Part shown: in pieces, positions 8,309-15,145 of the stretch
Layout: every line of letters starts with the position of its first letter
Position numbering within the stretch: position 1 is the first letter of the stretch
Origin: Virgifigura deserti
GTDB lineage: Bacteria; Pseudomonadota; Alphaproteobacteria; Dongiales; Dongiaceae
DNA length: 64,000 bases
Reading direction: 5' to 3'
Assembly: GCA_003576685.1 (NCBI GenBank)
Contig: QOZR01000003.1
Span: 248,001-312,000 of the forward strand
Notes under the pieces: model-generated
Seen by the model: only the letters and a program-made list of their open reading frames with translations
What the model was told of the DNA's origin: nothing
Database searches by the model: none
Program-made: the position numbers and the translations under genes

Positions 8309-9838
8309 TTATTCAAGAACCCACGGACGCAGAGGAACCTCATCTCTGCAGCTGTCATCGACCTCCGTGCTTGGCTCCTTCAGAAAGGCCGAAATCACCT
8401 TATGTCGGCACTGGCTTTCGTCTGCGTGCCCCTGTGCCTGGAATTCCACGATCTGGGTGTTTGGGATCGTCTCGGCCACATAATGGCCCCAGCGCGTGCC
8501 GCAACAGGCATCGACCTGCCCATGCAGCGTCAAGGTCGGGACATCCGAGACCACGGGAAAACGATGCTCGGGCGGCACGTCGCCGTCGGAGCCCCACCAA
8601 GCGCACATCTTGTTGTCCTCGTATCCGAGCACGGCCGGCTCGCGCTCGACCATGGAGCGCGTGTCTTCTTTCGTGGGGCGGTTCGTTCCCATGTCGTTGC
8701 AGATCAGGGCGAGATAGGCGCCCTTGGCCCAGTGAGCCGGATTCCATAGATCGCCCCAGTCGCTCGTTCCGAAAAAGTCATCCAGGGCGGAGTAGTCTCC
8801 CTTCTGGATGCGTGCAACGACGTTGGGCAGCTTGTCGTAGATCGAAGCGGAATACATGTAGATCCGGTTCATCAGAGCGACGCCGTCGAAATACAGCGTC
8901 TGCTCTTCGCCGTTCTCGTCCTGCACGATTTTCACGAACGGCTTCGCATCGAGGGTGCGGCGCGCCCTGTCGATCGCATGATACCAGGCAGGCAGCAGCT
9001 CGCGGCACTCCGGATCGGTGGAGACGCAAAGTTCCAGAACGTCCGTGAACATCTGCTTCTGGGTATAATACTCGTCGATTGCCGCGCGATCCCGGAACGC
9101 GCCGAACCAAGGCCATCCGAGAATCATGGCGCGAACGTTGTCCGGATAGTATCGCAGATATTGGAGGGCGGAACCGCTGCCGGCCGAGATGCCATAAATG
9201 TTGATCCGGTCGTAACCGAGGAGTGTGCGAATCTCTTCCACGTCGCGGGCGATCTCGTAGTCATTGTATTTCGGAATATCCACTCCCTCGGCAAAGAGCT
9301 TCTCGTAGCATCGCTCGATCGCGTCCGCGTGCATGCGCAGTCTCTCCTCCGTATCGGTCGTTGATATGATGACCGGCGACAGCGTATTGAAATACGGAGA
9401 AAAGGCGCTGTAGTCAGGGCAGCGAAGGGCCGGCTTCGCGTGGACAAAGCCTCTGGGATCGAAGACGACAAGAGGATTGTCCGGCGTGTCGGCTAACAGG
9501 CTTTGGATCTCCTCTTCGCTCGACAGACGGGAGCTTCCGGGGCCTCCCGGAAAAAAGAAGACGGGTTCCGCGCCTTCACTTGCAGTCTTCGGCGTAATGA
9601 CCGCAACAGGAAGCTCGACCACCGTCCCGCTTGGATCGTCGCGATCTTCCTCTGCAAAAAACGTGTAACACTTGGCGTTCACGTTCGCCAAAACGTCGGT
9701 AACGCATTCCGCCTCCTCGATCCTTGGCAGGCTCGTGGAGTCCTGTGCCTTCGCGGAGATATCGACCGGTGCCAACGCCGTCGCCGAACTCGCCAGAAGT
9801 GCTGCCATGAGCAGTTTTCGCGTTCGAACTCCGGACAT
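8309..9838 (-). CDS. Secreted alpha/beta hydrolase of the proline iminopeptidase/TAP-like type
   Basis: 509 residues with an N-terminal signal peptide (VRTRKLLMAALLASSATALA). ATG 9838 is preceded by GGGAGG. The hydrolase core has FFFPGGPGSS (oxyanion region, about 94-103), VVFDPRG, and the nucleophile elbow GISAGS with Ser218. A likely acid is in TLHGQVDACCG and a likely histidine in AQGHADESQC near the C-terminus. A helical cap spans about 240-400, and the C-terminal part matches the TAP-like domain of mycelial tri/tetrapeptidyl aminopeptidases. Several cysteines (such as CCGTRW) suit a periplasmic disulfide-bonded protein. Substrate may be short peptides or esters. It faces away from the regulator-ABC block. 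Confidence 0.85.
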   Translation of the reverse strand: MSGVRTRKLLMAALLASSATALAPVDISAKAQDSTSLPRIEEAECVTDVLANVNAKCYTFFAEEDRDDPSGTVVELPVAVITPKTASEGAEPVFFFPGGPGSSRLSSEEEIQSLLADTPDNPLVVFDPRGFVHAKPALRCPDYSAFSPYFNTLSPVIISTTDTEERLRMHADAIERCYEKLFAEGVDIPKYNDYEIARDVEEIRTLLGYDRINIYGISAGSGSALQYLRYYPDNVRAMILGWPWFGAFRDRAAIDEYYTQKQMFTDVLELCVSTDPECRELLPAWYHAIDRARRTLDAKPFVKIVQDENGEEQTLYFDGVALMNRIYMYSASIYDKLPNVVARIQKGDYSALDDFFGTSDWGDLWNPAHWAKGAYLALICNDMGTNRPTKEDTRSMVEREPAVLGYEDNKMCAWWGSDGDVPPEHRFPVVSDVPTLTLHGQVDACCGTRWGHYVAETIPNTQIVEFQAQGHADESQCRHKVISAFLKEPSTEVDDSCRDEVPLRPWVLE

Positions 9839-9984
9839 TCCGAGACCTCCCATTTTGCCACGTTTACAAGCGCCGAGCCGGAATAGGACCGGAGGAGGCA
9901 TCAATCCCCTTTTTCTTGCGGGAACAGATTGAGCTAGGGACGTCCGACCTCACGTGTCTTCGGGGCTGAACCGAGTATCAGATC

Positions 9985-10665
9985 TTAACCACTCGTTCTC
10001 ATATCGGTCCAGTTTGGTAGCATCGCGATTTTATAGGCGCAGCGGCGCGCGCCGGCGATCATGTGATCGACACGTTCGATGGTGCAGCCATCCCCGAGCG
10101 CCGCACGGAACAAGTCGAGCTCGGAGCGGCAGAACTTCTGGCACGCCTTGGCGGCGGCGCAGATCGGGCAGTGGTTCTCGACCAGAAGAAACCCGTCCTC
10201 CACCTCCTCCCAATCGGCCATATAGCCCTCCTTCGTTCGCAGCTCGGCCAAGGCCGTCACCTTCGCCGGGAGCGATCGGCAGGGAGCGAGGCGTCTGCGA
10301 TAGGCCTCGAGCGTATCGCGCTCTCGGCGCGCGATGAGCTTGTCGAGCGCAGCGTCCCCCAGCTCCGTCCGGATCGCCTCGATGAGCCCGATCGTCAGTT
10401 GCGCGTGGGTGTCGGGGAACCGGCCATGCCCCTTCTCGGTCAGCCACCAGAAGCGGCGCGGCCGCCCTTTGCCCATCGGCTCGTCCGCACAGGACACGAG
10501 ACCGTTCTCCAGCAGCTTGTCGAGCTGCTGGCGTATGCCTTGCGGGCTGATGCCAAAGCGATCGGCCAGGATGGCCGCAGTCGTCCGGCCGTGCGTCTTC
10601 AGCGCAAGCAGGATTTCGTCGCCCGTGGTACCCAATGATCCCTCCCGGCCGTGGATTCTGCCCAT
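9985..10665 (-). CDS. Cysteine-rich winged-helix regulator (SufR-like, COG2345 family)
   Basis: 226 residues. Residues about 12-80 form a winged helix-turn-helix (DEILLALKTHGRTTAAILAD, ISPQGIRQQLDKLLENGLV, GRPRRFWWLTEKG). The C-terminal half carries a cysteine cluster, C166, C169, C175, C179, C194 and C209, in NHCPICAAAKACQKFC and GARRCAY. Cyanobacterial SufR of this family binds an Fe-S cluster through such cysteines to repress the suf operon, so an iron-sulfur or redox-sensing repressor is likely here. It is divergent from the ABC-2 export operon at 10769, a typical regulator-target layout. Its start codon lies within a CCATTT-N7-AAATGG dyad, which suggests autoregulation. Confidence 0.83.
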   Translation of the reverse strand: MGRIHGREGSLGTTGDEILLALKTHGRTTAAILADRFGISPQGIRQQLDKLLENGLVSCADEPMGKGRPRRFWWLTEKGHGRFPDTHAQLTIGLIEAIRTELGDAALDKLIARRERDTLEAYRRRLAPCRSLPAKVTALAELRTKEGYMADWEEVEDGFLLVENHCPICAAAKACQKFCRSELDLFRAALGDGCTIERVDHMIAGARRCAYKIAMLPNWTDMRTSG

Positions 10666-10680
10666 TTTAGCAACAAATGG
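10662..10680. promoter_or_regulatory. Candidate operator: CCATTT-N7-AAATGG dyad at the regulator start codon
   Basis: CCATTT (10662-10667) and AAATGG (10675-10680) form an inverted repeat covering the start codon of the SufR-like regulator, in its divergent region with the ABC operon. Function is inferred from position only. Confidence 0.4.
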
Positions 10681-10740
10681 CTTGATTAAAAGTACCCGAC
10701 AGATTTAGAAAAGTATATTGTTGTTAAAATAATTCCCTCA

Positions 10741-10766
10741 TGGACCGTACGCGCTGTAGCGGTCCA
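10741..10766 (+). promoter_or_regulatory. 7-bp inverted repeat just upstream of the ABC-2 export operon
   Basis: TGGACCG (10741-10747) pairs with CGGTCCA (10760-10766), ending two bases before ATG 10769. It could be an operator for the divergent regulator or a hairpin limiting translation. Its position argues that the real start of the ATPase may be the later ATG at 10790 or 10811. Confidence 0.4.
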
Positions 10767-10768
10767 GG

Positions 10769-11824
10769 ATGGCGATAGTGAGCGCCCCGATGCCGAACAC
10801 GGGATATCCGATGATCTCGGTCAAGGAGCTGAGCAAGCACTACAGGGTGCATGAGAAAGCGCCGGGTTTCGTCGGCAGCCTCAAGGCCCTCATCCGGCGC
10901 AAGCACCATATCGTCAAGGCCGTCGAGCAGATCTCCTTCGAGATCGGCGCGGGCGAGATCGTCGGCTTTCTCGGCCCGAACGGCGCCGGCAAGACCACGA
11001 CGCTGAAGATGCTCTCCGGCCTGCTCCACCCGACCGCGGGCGAGGTCGCCGTCGCCGGCTTCACGCCGAAGCGCCGGCAGCGCCCCTTCCTCTCCGACAT
11101 CACGCTCGTCATGGGTCAGAAACAGCAGCTGATCTGGGATCTGCCGGCGGCCGATTCCTTCCTGCTCAACCAGGCGATCTACGATATTTCCGAAAGCGAC
11201 TACCGGCGGCGCCTCGGCGAACTTGCCAAGATGCTGGGGCTCGACGGCATCCTGCACAAGCAGGTGCGTAAGCTGTCGCTCGGCGAGCGAATGAAGTGCG
11301 AGCTGGCGGCGGCGCTCCTGCATCAGCCCAAGGTGCTGTTCCTCGACGAGCCGACCATCGGCCTCGACGTGAACATGCAGCAAGCGGTGCGCGACTTCAT
11401 CGCAGACTACAACCGGCGGCACGGCGCGACGGTGGTGCTGACCTCGCACTACATGGCCGACGTCACCGCCCTGGCGAAGCGCATCCTCGTGATCGACGGC
11501 GGCCGCCTCGTCTTCGATGGTGACTTCAAGAGCCTGGCCGAACGCATTGCGCCGCAAAAGGTTCTGAAGCTGCAGTTCCGCGAGCCGCAGCCCGAGACCG
11601 TCCTGGCCCGCTACGGCGAGCTGCACGGCTGCGACGACCTCCAGGCCGAGCTGCGGGTCGAGCGTAGCGCGGTCACGCAGATTGCGGCGCAACTTCTGAA
11701 CGACCTGCCGGTCGCCGACATCGCTATCGAGGAGGTGCCGATCGAAGAGATCGTCGGGCAGATTTTTCGCGGGATCGCGACTGAGCCGGCATTGCGCCCC
11801 GAGGCTGCCCAAGGCGTGTCATGA
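10769..11824 (+). CDS. ABC-2 type exporter ATP-binding protein
   Basis: 351 residues; conserved sequence begins at ISVKELSKHYRV, so the start may be ATG 10811 in place of 10769. Walker A is GPNGAGKTTTLKML, the signature region is VRKLSLGERMKCELAAALL, Walker B is VLFLDEPTIGLDV, and the switch His is in LTSHYMAD. The family is COG4586, an uncharacterised ABC-2 exporter whose ATPase works with two different membrane subunits. A C-terminal regulatory region of about 80 residues follows the ATPase. It overlaps the acetyltransferase gene by four bases. Exported substrate is unknown. Confidence 0.92.
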   Translation: MAIVSAPMPNTGYPMISVKELSKHYRVHEKAPGFVGSLKALIRRKHHIVKAVEQISFEIGAGEIVGFLGPNGAGKTTTLKMLSGLLHPTAGEVAVAGFTPKRRQRPFLSDITLVMGQKQQLIWDLPAADSFLLNQAIYDISESDYRRRLGELAKMLGLDGILHKQVRKLSLGERMKCELAAALLHQPKVLFLDEPTIGLDVNMQQAVRDFIADYNRRHGATVVLTSHYMADVTALAKRILVIDGGRLVFDGDFKSLAERIAPQKVLKLQFREPQPETVLARYGELHGCDDLQAELRVERSAVTQIAAQLLNDLPVADIAIEEVPIEEIVGQIFRGIATEPALRPEAAQGVS

Positions 11825-12270
11825 AGCTCGAGCTGCGCCCGGCCAGATCCGAAGACTATGCGTTCGCGCAACGCCTCTATTTCGAGACGATGCGCTGGAT
11901 CATCGATGCGCTCTTCGGCTGGGACGAAGCAAGCCAACAGGCGAAGTTCGCCCGCCAATTCGAAGTCATCGAAAGCATGATCATCGTTGCCGACGGCCAG
12001 GATGTTGGTTGGCTGCAGGTCCAGGAGATGCCCGACTCAGTGAATCTGGGCCAGCTCTACGTCGTACCCGCCTTCCAGCGGCGCGGCATCGGTACCCATG
12101 TCCTGACGGCGCTCATGGCCGACGCTCGCAACAGAGGCAGGTCCGTTACGCTCAGCGTCGTCAAGATCAATCCCGCCCGGCGGCTCTATGAGCGGCTTGG
12201 CTTTCGGCAGACACAGGAGGAGCATTACAAGGTCCATATGCGGTGGGACGGCACGAGAGCTGGTCAATGA
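11821..12270 (+). CDS. GNAT family N-acetyltransferase embedded in the ABC-2 operon
   Basis: 149 residues of the GNAT fold, transferring an acetyl group from acetyl-CoA to an amine. The acetyl-CoA loop is in LYVVPAFQRRGIGTHVL (motif Q/R-x-x-G-x-G), and the C-terminal RLYERLGFRQTQEEHYKV is typical. Start ATG overlaps the upstream ATPase stop and its own stop overlaps the permease start (ATGA on both sides), so it is fully built into the operon. It could modify the substrate of the exporter or give self-protection. Its target is unknown. Confidence 0.9.
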   Translation: MKLELRPARSEDYAFAQRLYFETMRWIIDALFGWDEASQQAKFARQFEVIESMIIVADGQDVGWLQVQEMPDSVNLGQLYVVPAFQRRGIGTHVLTALMADARNRGRSVTLSVVKINPARRLYERLGFRQTQEEHYKVHMRWDGTRAGQ

Positions 12271-13064
12271 TCGCGCGCCGCCTGCGCCTCGTCCGGACCC
12301 TGCTCGGCACCGCTGCGGCCGAAATGGCCGAGTATCGCGTGTCGGTCCTGGTTTGGATTCTGACCGGGACGGCCCCGCTGATCATGATGATGATCTGGAT
12401 GGGGCTGGCCGAGGCCGGGCCGATGGGCGGCTATAGCGCGACGGATTTCGCGGCCTATTTCCTGATCGTCTTTCTCGTCCGGCAGGTGACGGTCGCCTGG
12501 GTCTATGAGGAGTTGGATCGCGAGATCCGCCTTGGCGAGATGTCGCCACGGTTGCTGCGGCCCTTCGATCCTTATTGGATGTTCGCGGCGCAGCATCTCA
12601 CCGTCGCCGGCATGCATCTGACGATCGCGCTGCCGGTCGCGCTGCTCGGCTTCGCGGTGACGGGTGCCATACTGCCCTTGAGGCCGGATAATCTCGCCTT
12701 CTTCGCGGTGGCAGTCGCTGGCGCCTGGGTGATCCGATTCAATATGCTCTACTGCGTCGGCCTGCTCGCCTTCTGGACCGACCAAGCGGCGGCGCTCGGC
12801 AATCTGATATTCACGCTCTATATCGTCCTCGGCGGCGCCCTTGTGCCGCTCGACCTGTTCCCGGCGCCGGTGCAGCAGATTTTGGCGTTCCTGCCCTTCG
12901 CCTACATTCTGAACTTTCCTGTGCAGATCCTGCTGGGAAACCTCCCCGGCCCGGCGCTGCTGCAGGGCTTCGTCGTCCAGATCCTGTGGATTCTCCTGTT
13001 CATCGGCCTCAGGCAGCTTCTTTGGCGCAGAGGGCTGAGGCAATATGCGGCGGTGGGCGCGTGA
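12267..13064 (+). CDS. ABC-2 exporter permease subunit 1 (COG4587-like)
   Basis: 265 residues with about six hydrophobic segments. ATG 12267 overlaps the preceding stop as ATGA, so it is preferred over an in-frame ATG at 12243. The short stretch DREIRLGEMSPRLLRPFDPY between helices 2 and 3 is characteristic of this subunit. It pairs with the following gene to make a hetero-dimeric channel powered by the ATPase at 10769. Confidence 0.9.
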   Translation: MIARRLRLVRTLLGTAAAEMAEYRVSVLVWILTGTAPLIMMMIWMGLAEAGPMGGYSATDFAAYFLIVFLVRQVTVAWVYEELDREIRLGEMSPRLLRPFDPYWMFAAQHLTVAGMHLTIALPVALLGFAVTGAILPLRPDNLAFFAVAVAGAWVIRFNMLYCVGLLAFWTDQAAALGNLIFTLYIVLGGALVPLDLFPAPVQQILAFLPFAYILNFPVQILLGNLPGPALLQGFVVQILWILLFIGLRQLLWRRGLRQYAAVGA

Positions 13065-13846
13065 CACGCTATTTTAGCCTATTACGCATCTTTCTTACGA
13101 ATTCGCTTCAGCTTGAGATGGAGTACCGCATCAATCTGGTCATGGATGCGGTGAATGCGCTGCTCTCCTTCGCGGCCGGCCTTCTCGTTCTCTATGCGAT
13201 CTTCGATCATGCCGATGCGATCGGCGGCTGGTCGTTTCCCCAGGCGCTGTCGCTGCTCGGCGTCTTCATGATCCTCGAAGGGTTTATCGAGTTCTTCCTC
13301 TACCCGAACTTCAACAGACTGCCGGACTATATCCGCAAGGGCGACATGGATTTCATGCTGTTGAAGCCGGTCAGCAGTCAGTTCCTCGTCTCCTTCCGCT
13401 ATATCCGCCTGTGGAAGCTGCCCGAACTGGCGACCGGCGTTTTCCTGCTGGGCTATGCCATGACCGTGCTCGACACCCTGAGCGTCGCGACCCTGGCCCT
13501 GACCCTGGTGCTGCTCGCCTCCGCCGCGGCGATCGTCTATTCCATCTGGTGCATGCTGACGACGACCGCCTTCTGGCTGATCAAGGTCGACAACCTTCCG
13601 GAACTCTTCTATTCGCTCTTCACGGCCGGCCGCTTCCCGGTCTCGGCCTTTCCGCCGTGGGCGCGCTTCTTTCTCACCTTCATCCTGCCGATCGCCTTCG
13701 CCACGACCGTCCCCGCCTCGGCCGCCGCCGGCCGGCTCGACGGGGGCATGGCGGCCGGCAGCGTCCTGGTGGCGGTGTTCGCGCTGCTGCTCAGCCACGG
13801 CCTTTGGCGCTTGGCCGTGGCGAGCTACACGAGCGCGAGCAGTTAG
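13061..13846 (+). CDS. ABC-2 exporter permease subunit 2 (COG3694-like)
   Basis: 261 residues from GTG 13061, which overlaps the upstream stop as GTGA. About six membrane segments are predicted, with DYIRKGDMDFMLLKPVSSQF after helix 2 and PVSAFPPWARFFLTFILPIAF near the C-terminus, both family hallmarks. It completes the exporter. No terminator is visible before dprA. Confidence 0.9.
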   Translation: MTRYFSLLRIFLTNSLQLEMEYRINLVMDAVNALLSFAAGLLVLYAIFDHADAIGGWSFPQALSLLGVFMILEGFIEFFLYPNFNRLPDYIRKGDMDFMLLKPVSSQFLVSFRYIRLWKLPELATGVFLLGYAMTVLDTLSVATLALTLVLLASAAAIVYSIWCMLTTTAFWLIKVDNLPELFYSLFTAGRFPVSAFPPWARFFLTFILPIAFATTVPASAAAGRLDGGMAAGSVLVAVFALLLSHGLWRLAVASYTSASS

Positions 13847-13918
13847 GCCGAGGACCGACTACCCAACCTGCGGTTGAATCCGATTGACCGGCCGCACCCC
13901 CTCGGGCAGGCTGCCGCC

Positions 13919-15085
13919 ATGCTCATGCCGCGCCGCCCGCTTACCGATGAAGAGATGGTCGACTGGCTGCGGCTTATCCGCAGCGACGGGGTCGGCCCCG
14001 TCACGTTCCGGGAACTTCTCGGGTATTTCGGCACAGCGGCGGCGGCCCTCGACGCCCTGCCGGACTTGGCGCGGCGGGGCGGCCGGAGGGCGCCGCTGAG
14101 GCTTTGCCCGCGCGATGCGGCGGAGCGGGAGATCGAGACGCTGACCCGGATCGGCGGGCGCTTTCTGGCCAGCGCCGAGCCGGGCTATCCGGAGGCGCTG
14201 GCGGCGGTCGACGATGCGCCACCCGTCCTTTCCCTGCTCGGCGATGCGGGCCTGCTCGCCCGCCCGGCGGTCGCCGTGGTGGGCGCGCGCAACGCCTCAG
14301 CGAACGGGCGAAAGCTGGCGGAGGACATCGCACGCGATCTCAGCGAAACCGGGCTCGTTGTGGTTTCCGGCCTTGCCCGCGGGATCGACACCGCCGCGCA
14401 CAAGGGCAGCCTCGCCGGCGGCACTGTCGCCGTGCTGGCCGGGGGCGTCGACGTCCCCTTCCCGCCCGAGAATGAGGGGCTCTATCGCGAGATCGCGGCC
14501 CATGGCTTGGTCGTGGCCGAGCAGCCGCCCGGAACGCGACCGCTGGCACGCCACTTTCCGCGCCGCAACCGGGTGATCTCCGGCCTGTCGCTCGGCGTTC
14601 TGGTGGTCGAGGCGGCGCCGCGTTCGGGCTCGCTGATCACCGCCCGCTTCGCCCTCGAGCAGGGCCGCGAGGTGATGGCGGTGCCGGGCTCGCCGCTCGA
14701 TCCGCGCTGCCGGGGCACCAACCACCTGCTCCGCCAGGGCGCGGTCCTGACCGAATCGGCGGCCGACGTCCTGGAGGCGCTGAAGGACATGCTGTCTGCG
14801 GACCGCCCGCCCCAGCCTCTACCCGGCCTGCTGACCGAGTGGCTGGCACCCGACTTCGACGGATCAATGAACGGCCGGGCCGGCGCCACGCCGGCCGATT
14901 CGGCGCTGGACGCCGCCCGCGCCGAACTCGAGACCCAGCTTGGCGCCACCCCTGTTAAGGTTGACGAACTGCTTCGCCGATGCCAATTGTCTGGCCCCGT
15001 CCTGAGAACGGCACTGCTGGAGATGGAGCTGGCCGGACGCCTGGAGCGGCATCCGGGCAACAAGGTTTCATTGTTGTTTAACTAG
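13919..15085 (+). CDS. dprA: DNA processing protein DprA (Smf)
   Basis: 388 residues from ATG 13919. The N-terminal SAM-like region (DEEMVDWLRLIRSDGVGP) precedes a Rossmann fold with VAVVGARNASANG, VVVSGLARGIDTAAHKGSL, GTVAVLAGGVDVPFPPEN and FPRRNRVISGLS, all strong DprA markers. The last 60 residues form the winged-helix DML1-like domain. DprA loads RecA on incoming single-stranded DNA during transformation, although most Alphaproteobacteria keep it without known competence. It lies just upstream of topA. Confidence 0.96.
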   Translation: MLMPRRPLTDEEMVDWLRLIRSDGVGPVTFRELLGYFGTAAAALDALPDLARRGGRRAPLRLCPRDAAEREIETLTRIGGRFLASAEPGYPEALAAVDDAPPVLSLLGDAGLLARPAVAVVGARNASANGRKLAEDIARDLSETGLVVVSGLARGIDTAAHKGSLAGGTVAVLAGGVDVPFPPENEGLYREIAAHGLVVAEQPPGTRPLARHFPRRNRVISGLSLGVLVVEAAPRSGSLITARFALEQGREVMAVPGSPLDPRCRGTNHLLRQGAVLTESAADVLEALKDMLSADRPPQPLPGLLTEWLAPDFDGSMNGRAGATPADSALDAARAELETQLGATPVKVDELLRRCQLSGPVLRTALLEMELAGRLERHPGNKVSLLFN

Positions 15086-15145
15086 CCGATACCCATCTTT
15101 GGCCCAGATTTCGGGCCTAAAAGCCCGCTTCGAAGCGTGAGGCTC

